Shown in pieces: positions 1 to 10,684 of a stretch of DNA of 36,213 nucleotides; the stretch's first letter is position 1, and each line of letters opens with the position of its first letter. The notes under the pieces are model-generated. The model had not been told where the DNA came from. It did no database searches and saw only the letters and a program-made list of their open reading frames with translations. The DNA comes from Acidobacteriota bacterium (GTDB lineage Bacteria; Acidobacteriota; Terriglobia; Terriglobales; Acidobacteriaceae): positions 1-36,213 of the forward strand of contig JAJYZC010000037.1 of the NCBI GenBank assembly GCA_021800255.1, written 5' to 3'. The translations under genes were made by a program, and so were the position numbers.

Positions 1-63
1 CTCCCGCGTTCGCTCCACACGCGGGTCTTTCATCTCGGCAAAGTACTTCAGGGGACTCTCCAT
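1..63 (-). CDS. ISAs1-family transposase, N-terminal fragment cut by window edge
   Basis: Only the first 21 codons are in the window. They read MESPLKYFAEMKDPRVERTR, which matches the usual start of ISAs1/H-repeat transposases, where an F-x-x-(M/L)-x-DPR-x-x-R segment precedes the first hydrophobic helix. These are DDE enzymes that move the insertion sequence. The start ATG is at 63 on the minus strand and the gene continues beyond base 1. A possible terminal inverted repeat lies 60 bases upstream. The family call rests on a short but characteristic segment. Confidence 0.7.
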   Translation of the reverse strand, partial: MESPLKYFAEMKDPRVERTRE

Positions 64-123
64 GTCCCCATCTCAACCTCTCTATCCCGCTCTGCATATA
101 GCGTTTAAGATGCGTTTGCCCTG
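1..123 (-). mobile_element. Right-hand end of an ISAs1-type insertion sequence
   Basis: The transposase start is followed outward by AT-richer sequence that ends at about 123 in a motif reading CAGGGCAAACGCATCTTAAA on the minus strand. A CAGGGC tip is typical of ISAs1-family terminal inverted repeats. The other end and any target duplication lie outside the window, so the exact boundary is inferred. The element sits directly upstream of the secreted-protein gene at 212. Confidence 0.55.
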
Positions 124-211
124 CCGGTCAGCCGAATTGGCTTGCCGGATTCCGGTCAAATAGAGCATGATAATACCTAACGTGCGATTTCCCCGTCCCC
201 TGGAGGTTCCC

Positions 212-541
212 ATGAAACGTGCAATTTCCCTGCTGACGGCGTTTTTTGCCCTGAGCGTGCTGGCCGCGCAAGCAGCCTCAACCACGGCCACTGGCTGGAT
301 TTCGGATTCGATGTGCGGCGCCAAAATGACTCAAGGAACCGCAGCCGATAAGACCTGTATTTCCAAGTGCATCAAGAATGGGATGGAGCCGGTGTTTGTG
401 GATTCCAAGAAAGAGGTCTGGTCCATCGACAACCCCAGTGCGGTCAATAAGGACTTCTACGGTTCTCATGTGAAGGTGACCGTTACTGAAAACGCGGCCA
501 AAAAGAGCGTGCACATCGACTCCATCCGGGCGGTAAAGTAA
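212..541 (+). CDS. Small secreted cysteine-containing protein (DUF5818-like)
   Basis: A 109-residue protein. A good ribosome site (TGGAGG, 201-206) picks the ATG at 212 over an upstream in-frame ATG at 167. It opens with a Sec signal peptide (MKRAISLLTAFFALSVLAAQA), giving a mature protein of about 88 residues that begins near TATGWISDSMCG. The mature part has three cysteines (MCG, TCISKC) and a C-terminal beta-rich stretch resembling a small OB-like fold (GSHVKVTVTENAAKKSVHIDSI). Similar short exported proteins are common in acidobacteria and, as far as I recall, are annotated DUF5818; their function is unknown. It stands alone, just after the insertion-sequence end. Confidence 0.75.
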   Translation: MKRAISLLTAFFALSVLAAQAASTTATGWISDSMCGAKMTQGTAADKTCISKCIKNGMEPVFVDSKKEVWSIDNPSAVNKDFYGSHVKVTVTENAAKKSVHIDSIRAVK

Positions 542-671
542 GGCCATCCCAACACCGCGCCTCTCAAAAGGACTCGCCACGCCGCGCAATCTCTGGTAGT
601 GTCGTATCCAAGGTTATTTGTGTGCGCGTTCTGGACGCGCAGGGTAGGATGCGGAAACGGCCGTTAGCGAT

Positions 672-956
672 ATGGCGCGAGCAATCTGGAATGGCAAAGT
701 CGTTGCCGAAAGCGATCAAATCGTGGAGTTGGATGGGGATGTCTATTTCCCTGAACCCAGCCTTAAACGCGAGTACTTTCGTCCCAGTTCTACAACCTCG
801 CTTCATCCCCTGAAGGGTCAGGCGCGATTCATGAGCCTGGTGATCGACGGGCAGGACAACCAGGACGCAGCCTGGTATTACCCCGACCCCAAACCCGCGG
901 CGCGCAAGATCAAAGGATACGTCGGATTCTGGCGGGGCGTGGAAGTGGAAAAGTAG
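672..956 (+). CDS. DUF427 family protein
   Basis: A 94-residue protein covering one complete DUF427 domain. Recognisable points are the opening ARAIWNGKVVAESD, the central YFPEPSLKREYF, the KGQARFMSLVIDG segment and the closing AAWYYPDPKPAARKIKGYVG. Family members are small beta-sandwich proteins of unresolved biochemical function, often found near redox or stress genes. No signal peptide is seen, so it is probably cytoplasmic. No clear ribosome site precedes the ATG, but the family's usual N-terminus fits this start. No operon partner is evident. Confidence 0.85.
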   Translation: MARAIWNGKVVAESDQIVELDGDVYFPEPSLKREYFRPSSTTSLHPLKGQARFMSLVIDGQDNQDAAWYYPDPKPAARKIKGYVGFWRGVEVEK

Positions 957-1273
957 GGCGCCAGCAGCGAGGGATTGCCGCAACGTTAGAGCGGTCGAAG
1001 CTGCTCCTCACCGGCTGCCAGGATAATGCCCAGAGCAAAACAAGATAGTAGATACTCACGCAGTTCGGAAGCAGCCCACGGACGGCCCGTCAGGGCTGAA
1101 GGCGACCGGACCGGCGGCGTTTTCGTTCTTGAACGGAATCAGAGGATTGCGGCCTCGCCGATCCGCGACCCCAGGGCAGAGCCTTTCCCATCTTTCCGCG
1201 CCGGTTTGCGAATTGTATTGACCGGCGTCCATCCTGGGGGCTACGATCCGTTACGCAAATGCGAGGTTCCTTT
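957..1273 (+). other. Intergenic region, nothing firm
   Basis: About 320 bases between the DUF427 gene and the next secreted protein. Open frames on both strands show no recognisable protein, no ribosome site and no family-like sequence. No strong hairpin or repeat was found. It presumably holds the promoter of the gene at 1274. Confidence 0.5.
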
Positions 1274-1777
1274 ATGTGCTCCGCCAAGCCTGCTTGCCGG
1301 CGCGCTTACATATGGATGATCGCTGCAGCGCTGGTGATGCCGCTGTGCGCCAATTCCCTCCCGCCCAGAATGCCGAAGGCGCAAAAGCACGAGAGCCGCC
1401 GCGAAATCAATCAGCTTGAGGAGGAGTGGCGTAATGCCCTCCTCAACTCCAATGTCCCCGTCCTAAATTCTCTGCTGGCCGATAATTACATGGCCGTTAC
1501 CTCCTTCGGCACTCTGCAAACCAAGGATCAGACTCTGGCCGGTCTTCGCTCCGGCCGGATTCACTTTACCACTCTCAATCTTTCTGACCGCAGGGTGCGT
1601 TTCTACGGACGCACGGCGCTGGTGACCTCCCGCGCTGAGGTGCTGGCCGTCATTCCAGAGGGTGGTATTGACGGCAGCTTCCGTTACACCAATGTCTACG
1701 TTCGGAATGCAAAGGGCGCATGGAAGATCGTGAGCTTTGAAGCCAGCCGGATTCGTGAGCCGGGAGTACGGAAGTAG
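1274..1777 (+). CDS. Exported SnoaL/DUF4440-like (NTF2-fold) protein
   Basis: The start at 1274 has GCGAGG seven bases upstream, while the in-frame ATG at 1259 has no ribosome site. The N-terminus (CSAKPACRRAYIWMIAAALVMPLCANS) looks like a signal peptide. The mature part fits the NTF2/SnoaL cone fold: helix EINQLEEEWRNALLNSNV, the LNSLLADNYMAVTSFG turn, then strands RVRFYGRTALVTSRAEV and FRYTNVYVRNAKGAWKIVS. Such proteins bind small ligands or act as scaffolds, and the substrate cannot be told from sequence. Length (167 residues) is normal for an exported member. Confidence 0.75.
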   Translation: MCSAKPACRRAYIWMIAAALVMPLCANSLPPRMPKAQKHESRREINQLEEEWRNALLNSNVPVLNSLLADNYMAVTSFGTLQTKDQTLAGLRSGRIHFTTLNLSDRRVRFYGRTALVTSRAEVLAVIPEGGIDGSFRYTNVYVRNAKGAWKIVSFEASRIREPGVRK

Positions 1778-1978
1778 GACAGGATCGCTGCACCCACCCC
1801 GTCGTTACCGCATGAAGCGCGTACTTTGCCGACAGCCTGTGCCCCCGGTGAGCCGCGCCTCGCCGGTGAGGCAGTAGCCTGTCTGGCAGCACTTTCTGGC
1901 AATCCCGCTGCGGCAACTTTGCAAGCTGGTGAATCCGCGCGGCTTGCCGCAATTATGGGGCAGATTTCATCAGCCTGA

Positions 1979-3748
<1,770 letters not shown>

Positions 3749-3781
3749 GATTGGCCTCTACCCCGAGGTGCGGGTAAAGCC

Positions 3782-3800
3782 AGCCGTTTTGCCGGTTTTT
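3782..3800 (+). terminator. Weak terminator candidate after pyrG
   Basis: A short stem (AGCCG pairing with CGGTT, one G-T wobble, loop of about six bases) followed by a T run lies about 35 bases after the pyrG stop. The stem is short, so this is a tentative call. Confidence 0.3.
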
Positions 3801-4021
3801 ATACGGCGAGGGCAATCCCCAGGGCAACCCGCCCGGCGGGGTGACTTGGCGGCGCTACAATTCTAACGTACCTGAGCAAGCGCGGATCGGCGCGGCAATT
3901 TCATTTCTTCTCTTTCTCAAAGCCGGAGGGCAAAGTTGCCCTTCCGGATGGAAAGGGGCCGCGTTGCAAACTTCCAAAGCGGCAACGCGTGATGCGAAGT
4001 GCTCAGGAACGGGGTGGGTAA

Positions 4022-6838
4022 ATGCCCGACACATTTGATTGGCCGGTGCGTGGCCGGGAGCACGGGCCGCGCCGCTGGGTTTTTTTTGCTGTTGCCGCCA
4101 TCGTGATCCTTGTCCTCTTCGGCGGACGAACCGCGATCTCCTATTGGGTGGACCTGCTGTGGTTCCGGTCGCTAGGCTATGCGCAGGTTTTCTGGACGGC
4201 GCTGCGGCTGGAGTGGGAAGTCTTTCTCGCATTCGCGGTCATCACGTTTGTGATCCTCTATGGGGCGTTTTATGCGCTCAAGCGGGCCCATGACCGCGAT
4301 CTGCCCGACACGCACACCATCTTTGTCGGCGGCCGCCCGCTGGAGCTGCCGGTGGCGAAGGTGCTGCGCTTCGCGGCCCTCGGCATTTCGCTGCTGGTGG
4401 CTCTGGCCACGGGCGCGGCGATGGAGGGGCAGTGGACCACGCTGGCGCTATTCTTCTATGCGCCTCGCGCCAGCACCGGAATCATCGATCCTATCTTCGG
4501 AAAGCCGCTCGACTTTTACCTGTTCACGCTGCCCGCGTGGCAGATTGTGGGAGGCTGGCTGCTGACGCTGGGCGTGCTGGTGACCATTCTCGCCGGGCTA
4601 TTTCTGCTGGTGGCGGGCGGGGCAAACGCGCTGCGTGGCAGCGCCGGCAGGTTTGCGCCGTTGCCCTGGCGCGGTGTTTCGATTACCGTGGGCTTCCTTC
4701 TGCTCGCCATTGCGTTCGAGGTTTACATCGGGCGCTTCGGACTGCTGATGCAGCAGCACACGATCTTCTCCGGCGTGGACTACACCGCCGCGCACATCAC
4801 CGTTACTGGGCTTCTGTTCGTGGCGGCGGCGCTGGTGATCGGCGCCGGGATCGCCATCGCCGGCGGAGTGATGAAGCCGGGCGGGCGCTGGATAGCGGCG
4901 GCCATCGCTCCGGCGGCGGTCTGTTACATGATCGTGGGCATCGCCGGCTGGTACGTGAGCACCTTCATCGTCAAGCCTAACCAACTGAACCGGGAACGGC
5001 CCTATATCGCGCACAACATCGAGATGACGCGCCGGGCCTATGGGCTGGACAAATTTTCGCAGCTTCAATTTCCCGCCGAAACCAGCGTGAACGCGATCGA
5101 CCCCAACAACGACAAGGCGACGCTTGCAAACATCCGGCTATGGGACGTGCAGGCACTCCAGGATACGCTGCGTCAGGTGCAGGAGATCCGCACCTACTAC
5201 GACTTTCCGGGCATCGACATCGACCGCTACGAGATCAACGGCGAGCTGACCGAGGTGATGCTGGCGGTGCGCGAGCTGGACCAGAACAAATTGCCGGCCA
5301 GCAGCAGCAACTGGATCAACGACAAGCTCATCTACACGCACGGCTACGGCGTGACCATGAACACCGTGAACGGCTTCACGCCGGAGGGCCTGCCGGTGCT
5401 GCTGCTGAGCAATATGCCGGTGCAGAGCACAGTGCCCGGCCTGAAGGTGACGCAGCCGGAGATTTACTTCGGGGAGATGACCGACAACGATGTGTACGTA
5501 AAGACAGGCCAGCGGGAGTTCAATTACCCGCAGGGCGAGACCAACAGTTACACCACATACTCGGGGACCGGGGGCATCGTAATGGGCGGCTTTTTGCGCC
5601 GCTCGCTGATCGCCTTCGGCCGCGGCGACATCACCAAGGTGCCGTTCAGCGACGACATCACCGCGCAGAGCCGGCTGCTGATGCGGCGCAACGTGCGCGC
5701 CCGCGTAGCCGCTCTGGCGCCGTTCCTGACCTTCGACAGCGATCCCTACATCGTCGTGGGCGACGACGGGCGGCTTTACTGGATCATCGACGCCTTCACC
5801 TCGTCAGGCACCTATCCTTACTCGGCAGAGGAAAACCTGGGCGACGGGTCCATCAACTACATCCGCAACAGCGTGAAGGCGGTGATCGACGCTTATAACG
5901 GGACAGTTACATTCTACGTTTTCGACGAGAACGACCCCATTATCTCCACCTGGCGCGCCATCTTTCCGGGAATGTTCCGGGATGCCTCGGCGATGCCGCC
6001 CTGGCTGCGCAAACACGTGCGCTACCCCAAGCCGCTGCTGGACGTGCAGGCGCAGGTTTACGGACTCTACCACATGACCGATCCGGAGGTGTTCTACAAC
6101 CGCGAAGACCAGTGGACGGTGGCTACGGAGACCGGCATAGTCGACAGTGGCGATCAGGTTCCGCAGCCGATGCAGCCGAATTTCATTCTCATGAAGCTGC
6201 CCGGCGAACCGAAACTGGAGTACGTGGAGATTCTGCCCTTCACGCCGCTGAACCGCAACAACATGATCGGCTGGATTGCGGCGCGCTGTGACGGGACGAA
6301 TTACGGCACGGCGATTGTCTACGACTTTCCTAAAACCAGGCTGGTGGACGGGCCGCAGCAAATAGAGGCGCGCATCGACCAAAACGCACAAATATCAGGC
6401 CAGCTCACGCTGTGGAACCAGCAGGGCTCGCACGTGCGCCGGGGCAGTTTGCTGGTGATTCCGCTGGGCAAGACTCTGCTCTACGCGGAGCCGATTTATC
6501 TGCAAGCCGCGCAAAGCCCCATGCCCGAGCTGCGGCTGGTGGTGCTGGCGCTGCAAGACCGCTTGGCCTACGGGCCGGACTTCGGAACGGCGCTGGCCTC
6601 GCTGTTCGGCACGGCATCGTCGTCGCTGACCGCGTCGGCGTCAGCCCAGGCCGCGCCCGCGCCGGCAGCCGCAGGAACGCCGCAGCCGGCCGAGAGCGAG
6701 AGCGCGCTCATTCAGCAGGCCGGCCGGGACTTCAACGACTACCAGAGCCTGACCGCGGCCGGTAAGCTGGGCGAGGCCGGAAAAAAGCTGGACGATTTGA
6801 AGGCCGTTCTCAGCAAGCTGAACGCGCAGGCGAAGTGA
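4022..6838 (+). CDS. UPF0182 (COG1615) integral membrane protein
   Basis: A 938-residue protein of the UPF0182 family, whose role is unknown. The N-terminal third carries about seven membrane segments (first VFFAVAAIVILVLFGGRTAI, then FLAFAVITFVILYGAFYAL and others to about residue 320). The rest is a large, probably extracytoplasmic domain with family signatures: FIVKPNQLNRERPYI, the NLWD-like NIRLWD stretch, ELTEVMLAVREL, WINDKLIYTHGYG and NYIRNSVKAVIDAYNG. The tail near residue 860-890 is a low-complexity Ala/Pro/Ser linker followed by a short helical end. The ATG at 4022 lacks a strong ribosome site, but the N-terminus fits the family. It is convergent with the hyi-like gene, 45 bases away. 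Confidence 0.93.
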   Translation: MPDTFDWPVRGREHGPRRWVFFAVAAIVILVLFGGRTAISYWVDLLWFRSLGYAQVFWTALRLEWEVFLAFAVITFVILYGAFYALKRAHDRDLPDTHTIFVGGRPLELPVAKVLRFAALGISLLVALATGAAMEGQWTTLALFFYAPRASTGIIDPIFGKPLDFYLFTLPAWQIVGGWLLTLGVLVTILAGLFLLVAGGANALRGSAGRFAPLPWRGVSITVGFLLLAIAFEVYIGRFGLLMQQHTIFSGVDYTAAHITVTGLLFVAAALVIGAGIAIAGGVMKPGGRWIAAAIAPAAVCYMIVGIAGWYVSTFIVKPNQLNRERPYIAHNIEMTRRAYGLDKFSQLQFPAETSVNAIDPNNDKATLANIRLWDVQALQDTLRQVQEIRTYYDFPGIDIDRYEINGELTEVMLAVRELDQNKLPASSSNWINDKLIYTHGYGVTMNTVNGFTPEGLPVLLLSNMPVQSTVPGLKVTQPEIYFGEMTDNDVYVKTGQREFNYPQGETNSYTTYSGTGGIVMGGFLRRSLIAFGRGDITKVPFSDDITAQSRLLMRRNVRARVAALAPFLTFDSDPYIVVGDDGRLYWIIDAFTSSGTYPYSAEENLGDGSINYIRNSVKAVIDAYNGTVTFYVFDENDPIISTWRAIFPGMFRDASAMPPWLRKHVRYPKPLLDVQAQVYGLYHMTDPEVFYNREDQWTVATETGIVDSGDQVPQPMQPNFILMKLPGEPKLEYVEILPFTPLNRNNMIGWIAARCDGTNYGTAIVYDFPKTRLVDGPQQIEARIDQNAQISGQLTLWNQQGSHVRRGSLLVIPLGKTLLYAEPIYLQAAQSPMPELRLVVLALQDRLAYGPDFGTALASLFGTASSSLTASASAQAAPAPAAAGTPQPAESESALIQQAGRDFNDYQSLTAAGKLGEAGKKLDDLKAVLSKLNAQAK

Positions 6839-6858
6839 GCGAAATGAGCCTCGCTGGA

Positions 6859-6878
6859 GGCGCGTTTCGATCCGCGCC
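6859..6878. terminator. Hairpin between convergent genes
   Basis: GGCGCG and CGCGCC form a six-base stem with an eight-base loop in the 45-base gap between the two converging genes. There is no T run on either side, so it is at best a weak bidirectional terminator. Confidence 0.3.
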
Positions 6879-6883
6879 CGCTG

Positions 6884-7684
6884 TCAAGCGGCGGGACGCG
6901 GATCTTTGAACCAGCCGAGACCCTCCGAGGTTCCGGCGGCGGGGATGTATTCGCAGCCGATCCAGCCTTCATAGCCAAGCTGATCGATGAGATCGAAGAG
7001 ATAGCTGTAGCGCACCTCGCCGGTCGAAGGCTCGTGACGCTCGGGAACGCCGGCGATCTGGAAGTGGCCGACGCGCGTCTCTTTGGGATTGCCGAGGTAC
7101 TTGCGAATCTTCGCGGCCAGATCGCCTTCTTCCACCTGGCAGTGGAAGAGATCCATGAGGATTTTCAGGTTGGCCTTGCCGGCTTCGGCGGCGATGGCGT
7201 GGCCTTCGTCCTGGCGGTTGAGGAAGAAGCCGGGAATGTTGCGCTGAGCGATGGGTTCGATGAGCACTTGAACGCCGGCGGGCAGGGCTTTCTCCGCGGC
7301 CCAGGAGAGATTGGCGAGGTAGGTCGCGCGCAAGCGGGCGTGATCGGAGCCGGCCGGAGCGAGGCCGGCCATAGCGTGGATGCGCGGGCACTCGAGGGCG
7401 TGGGCGTAATCGAGGGCGCGCAGAAAGCCGTCGCGGAACTCCTGCTCGCGGCCCGGCAGCGCGGCGATGCCGCGCTCGCCCGCGGCCCAGTTTCCAGGAG
7501 GCGCATTGAAGAGAACCTGGCACAGGCCGTTCTGCTTCAGCCGTTCCGCTACAGCCTGGGCCGGATGCTCGTAGGGAAAGAGGAACTCGACGGCCGTGAA
7601 GCCGTCTTTGGCGGCGGCGGCGAAGCGATCGAGAAAAACGTGCTCGTTGTACATCATGGTGAGGTTGGCGGCGAAGCGAGGCAT
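6884..7684 (-). CDS. hyi: Hydroxypyruvate isomerase-like sugar isomerase (TIM barrel)
   Basis: The ATG at 7684 (GGAG about eight bases upstream) gives 266 residues, the normal family size; the longer open frame upstream is not family-like. It belongs to the xylose-isomerase-like TIM-barrel superfamily, Hyi branch. It begins [20 protein letters not shown] and carries family points [74 protein letters not shown] and [13 protein letters not shown]. The Glu, Asp, His and Glu in these motifs are the expected metal ligands. Hyi interconverts hydroxypyruvate and tartronate semialdehyde, but relatives act on other ketoses, so the substrate is uncertain. It lies 210 bases downstream of the hydrolase-like gene on the same strand. 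Confidence 0.85.
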   Translation of the reverse strand: MPRFAANLTMMYNEHVFLDRFAAAAKDGFTAVEFLFPYEHPAQAVAERLKQNGLCQVLFNAPPGNWAAGERGIAALPGREQEFRDGFLRALDYAHALECPRIHAMAGLAPAGSDHARLRATYLANLSWAAEKALPAGVQVLIEPIAQRNIPGFFLNRQDEGHAIAAEAGKANLKILMDLFHCQVEEGDLAAKIRKYLGNPKETRVGHFQIAGVPERHEPSTGEVRYSYLFDLIDQLGYEGWIGCEYIPAAGTSEGLGWFKDPRPAA

Positions 7685-7894
7685 AGGAGTTACTCCATCG
7701 AAAAGATCAGTTGAGAATTTATCATGCTGCGCGAGGATGGCGGCGCGGTTCCTCCCCCGTAGTTTTGGAAGCGGCTTGGGTTGAAGTTTACAGGTGCACC
7801 ACAGTCGAACGCCCAGAACACCCGCGCCGCCGATGACGGGCACTTTCACGGGTTTGTTGGTTCTCTATTTTCTCTGAGTATTCCTTGCCGCCTT

Positions 7895-10069
7895 TCAGGC
7901 GGAGTAGAGCGCCGCGACTTCGTTATCCGCGACCGAAGGAATCGTGAATTCAACGGAGCCTCCGGCCATGTGGAACGGGATGTCGCGTTCGGCGCGCAGC
8001 AGTTCGATGCGCGTGACGCGGCGGCCGGCGGGCAGACGGAAGGTGACCTGCTGCGGGCCGATGGGATAGAGCGCGTGCATCCAGCCCTTGTGGGCGTTGG
8101 GGTTGGTGTAGTTGAGCACGTGCACGGCGAATCCCGGCTCCGTCTCCCAGGCAAAGGCTTCGATGAGGCCGTGGCCTTCAATGCGGACCGGCGTTTCGTC
8201 GCGCGAGACCCAGCGAATGGTGTTCTGGAGCAGGCGGCTGAGATCGGTATGGCCGGAGCGCCACATGGTGGCTTCGATGTCGCCGGGGAAGTAGGCCAGG
8301 CGGCTCTGGCCGCGCTCGGTGAGGACGGCGGCAGGCTGGTTGGTGTGGGAGATGGGTGGATAGGAGAGCTCGGGCGGATAGGCCACATAGCTGGGCACCA
8401 CAGTGAGCACGGGATTCTCGACCGGCTTGAGCGGCAAGAGATACTCGGCGCCGGGAATCCAATGCGTATCCACAAAGCCATCCAGGATGGGATGGGGACG
8501 CTCGATGCGCGCCATGTAGGGGTTGGAGTTGCCGCGGCGCCCGGTCATGACGCCAGCCAGGTGAATGCCGAAGACGTCAGCCAGACCGAAGTCGGCGCGG
8601 CGCTCGTTGGCTTCGTTGTACATGCTGGTCTCAAAGGTGGCCAGCAGCGAGCCGCCCTGATCGGCGTACTCGCGCAACTGCCGGCATTGCGCATCGCTGA
8701 GCAGGGCGGTGTTGGGCAGGATGATCGCCGAGTACTTTTTGATCCGCTCCAGTTCGAGGCGGTCCTCATGAACCAAGTCGAAGAGGAAGCGGCCTTCAAG
8801 GAGCGCGTAGTACATGGCGTCAAAGGTTTCCTGCTTGGATACGTCGTAGGGCTGCTGGTAAAAGAGCTGCGTGCGCTGGCCGAAGACCACGCCGATGTTG
8901 GCGATGGATCGCTTGTTGACGAAGTGGGCATCGTGGCGGGCGATCCACTGAAAGTAGTCGCGCCCGATCTTCTCCCAGCGCAGGTCCTCGCCGAGACCAT
9001 CCTCTCCGCCCACCTTGTGGTAGTAGGGAACCATGCCGCTGGCCAGGGTTTCGCCGAACCACATGTGTGTCTCTGCGGCCGTCTTGGTGACCTGGCGCCA
9101 GCGGATGGGGCCGGTGGACCAGGCGGCGGTGACGTTGGCGGCCATGCCGCCCTCGAGGACGGCATGGCAGACGCGGCCCTGCTGCGCAGCGCCCCAGATG
9201 GGCGCAGGCTGCCCGCCGCGGCCCTGGTTATCGGCCTGGAACCAGGGGCAGTACTTGCCGAACTGGGCGAGATTGGGAGTGGCGCGGATGCCGTTGCCGA
9301 TGTTGGGGAAGTAAAAACTCGACGCTTTCTTCTCCGTGGCGAGGGAGTCGTAGAGCTTCCAAAGCTGCTCGACGCGCGCGTTGAATTTATCCCAGTAAGC
9401 CGGCGTGCCGGGCGGCGGCAACTGGCGGCAGATGTTGCAGTAGCAGACGGGCAGCGAGAAGGAGGGCCAGCCGTTGCTGTAGTGCGCGTCCATGTCGTAG
9501 CGGGAGTTGACCTCGCGGATCACCGCGGGGAAGTAATCCGTCATATAGGTCGAAAACATGCAGGTTTGGAAGAGTTCAGGCGTGTCCGGAGTGGTCTTGG
9601 GATGGCCTTGCTCATCGCGCATGAACCACTCCGGATGGGCGGCCAGAGCGTCGCCCCAGTTGAGGTCTGGGCTGTAACGCGCAATGGTGTGCAGGCCGCG
9701 CTTCTTGGCCGCGTCGTGCAGCTCGCCGAGGAAATCGCGCCCGTTGAGGTACTTGGCGTGGCGGTGAAACGGCACCTTGCTGGGATAGAAGGCAACGATG
9801 CCAGTGACGCTGAGAAAGACCACGCCAACCTTGGCGCTGGCCCAATAGTCGGCCCAGGCCTCGACGTTCAAGACGGCGGGATCGTGCTCGGTGCTGTTGG
9901 TCTGGCCCACACGGCGGAGGGTCTGCTGCCAGGGCAGGTTGGCTGCCGCAGCAGCGGCGCCTTCGGGGCCAGATTGGGCTGCGGAAGCCAAAGGCAAGGC
10001 AAACGACTCGCTCATGCGCGCCAGCGGCACGGCGGCCGCGGCGGTCTTCAAGAACAGACGCCGGTCCAT
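7895..10069 (-). CDS. Tat-exported putative glycoside hydrolase (GHL6 plus trimerisation-like domain)
   Basis: A 724-residue protein beginning MDRRLFLKTAAAAVPLARM, a twin-arginine signal with RRLFLK, so it is probably exported folded. From about residue 70 the sequence resembles hypothetical glycosyl hydrolase family 6 (WADYWASAKVGVVFLSVTG, FLGELHDAAKKRGLHTIARY, HYSNGWPSFSLPVCYCNICR), a TIM-barrel type related to beta-galactosidases and fucosidases. Around residues 430-540 a Rossmann-like segment (YSAIILPNTALLSDAQCRQL, YADQGGSLLATFETSMYN) resembles the beta-galactosidase trimerisation domain. A beta-sandwich probably closes the protein. A GGAGG lies about 11 bases upstream of the ATG. The substrate is unknown. 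The downstream hyi-like gene suggests a sugar catabolic unit. Confidence 0.8.
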   Translation of the reverse strand: MDRRLFLKTAAAAVPLARMSESFALPLASAAQSGPEGAAAAAANLPWQQTLRRVGQTNSTEHDPAVLNVEAWADYWASAKVGVVFLSVTGIVAFYPSKVPFHRHAKYLNGRDFLGELHDAAKKRGLHTIARYSPDLNWGDALAAHPEWFMRDEQGHPKTTPDTPELFQTCMFSTYMTDYFPAVIREVNSRYDMDAHYSNGWPSFSLPVCYCNICRQLPPPGTPAYWDKFNARVEQLWKLYDSLATEKKASSFYFPNIGNGIRATPNLAQFGKYCPWFQADNQGRGGQPAPIWGAAQQGRVCHAVLEGGMAANVTAAWSTGPIRWRQVTKTAAETHMWFGETLASGMVPYYHKVGGEDGLGEDLRWEKIGRDYFQWIARHDAHFVNKRSIANIGVVFGQRTQLFYQQPYDVSKQETFDAMYYALLEGRFLFDLVHEDRLELERIKKYSAIILPNTALLSDAQCRQLREYADQGGSLLATFETSMYNEANERRADFGLADVFGIHLAGVMTGRRGNSNPYMARIERPHPILDGFVDTHWIPGAEYLLPLKPVENPVLTVVPSYVAYPPELSYPPISHTNQPAAVLTERGQSRLAYFPGDIEATMWRSGHTDLSRLLQNTIRWVSRDETPVRIEGHGLIEAFAWETEPGFAVHVLNYTNPNAHKGWMHALYPIGPQQVTFRLPAGRRVTRIELLRAERDIPFHMAGGSVEFTIPSVADNEVAALYSA

Positions 10070-10163
10070 GATGGAAAAAACCTCCGTACCGATGCTACTA
10101 CTGCGGAGCAGAGGCAGATGGCCCGGTCGACAGCCGGAGGCTCGCGCTGAGGCAGCCCTAAAA

Positions 10164-10188
10164 CTTACAGTTTTACGGTTTTACGGTT
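10164..10188. repeat. Short tandem TTTTACGG-type repeats
   Basis: The segment reads TTACAG followed by two TTTTACGG units; a further TTACAGTTTTACAG lies at 10250-10263 over the stop codon of the antitoxin-like gene. The units recur at eight-base steps and could be a binding array for a regulator or a small slippage repeat. They lie between the antitoxin-like gene and the exported hydrolase gene. Confidence 0.5.
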
Positions 10189-10249
10189 TCTGCAAGTCTG
10201 TGGGGATGGGCGGGCGGAAGCTATTGATTTTTCTATCTTTCCTGGAGCG

Positions 10250-10495
10250 TTACAGTTTTACAGCCCCGAAATCGCATTTTTCGTCAGCAGCCAAAGGCAT
10301 GGAAGAGCGGGCCGATGCGGCTGTATTGCCGAAGCTGGAGTCCTCTTCGAGGATCCTGCTCACGGCGCGCGAGATGGCGGACAGATTTTCACGGAGGAAC
10401 GGCACAGCGGCCGGCAGGGAGATGCCGTGCTGGGCCGCATAGACCCGCGCCCGGCGGTCCATCGGTTCGGGCACGCAGACGGTGATGTTTCTCAT
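10250..10495 (-). CDS. Orphan ribbon-helix-helix antitoxin-like protein
   Basis: The segment MRNITVCVPEPMDRRARVYAAQHGIS resembles VapB/CopG-type antitoxins that begin MRNITVSVP and bind DNA as ribbon-helix-helix dimers. The ATG at 10495 is chosen because it opens that motif; in-frame starts at 10504 (ATG) and 10549 (TTG) are possible, and none has a clear ribosome site. The later part (LRENLSAISRAVSRILEEDSSFG) fits the family, but the last 25 residues do not. The expected PIN toxin is absent downstream, where only short repeats and the hydrolase gene occur. It may be a remnant of a toxin-antitoxin operon and may not be expressed. Confidence 0.55.
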   Translation of the reverse strand: MRNITVCVPEPMDRRARVYAAQHGISLPAAVPFLRENLSAISRAVSRILEEDSSFGNTAASARSSMPLAADEKCDFGAVKL

Positions 10496-10596
10496 TCGTT
10501 GCATAAGATTGCGGGTGGAGGACGAGGCGAACAGCAGCTCGTCTTCCAAGTACGATTGTGCACCAGGGGAGGGTAATTTTCTGCAAAGGCGCTACT

Positions 10597-10677
10597 GCCC
10601 GCTCATCGCAAAGAACGCGATGAACAGGGCACGGCTCTTATCGCTCACTGCGACTTGAATGGCCGGGCCACCGGCCC
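10597..10677 (+). repeat. Hairpin repeat, copy A
   Basis: A member of a dispersed family in this window. It has GCCCGC, then the stem TCATCGC / GCGATGA round loop AAAGAAC, then ACAGGGCAC, a variable middle, and the tail GGCCGGGCCACCGG (first base of the usual GACCGGG replaced). It lies just downstream of the small membrane protein gene (minus strand). After the tail the sequence again reads CCCGCTC, like the start of another unit that is then lost. Confidence 0.85.
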
Positions 10678-10684
10678 CCCCGCT

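Noticed and set aside
1026-1319. A 97-codon open frame on the plus strand
   Set aside because: No ribosome site, no family-like sequence, and it overlaps the well-supported start at 1274 in another frame.
10114-10129. A minus-strand match to the repeat tail (GACCGGGCCATCTG)
   Set aside because: Thirteen of fourteen bases match, but no AAAGAAC hairpin is found on the expected side. It may be a decayed fragment or chance, so it was not counted as a copy.
7781-10150. A 789-codon open frame on the plus strand
   Set aside because: It is antisense to the Tat-exported hydrolase-like gene, whose signal peptide and domains are clear. The frame is kept open by high GC and has no family-like sequence.
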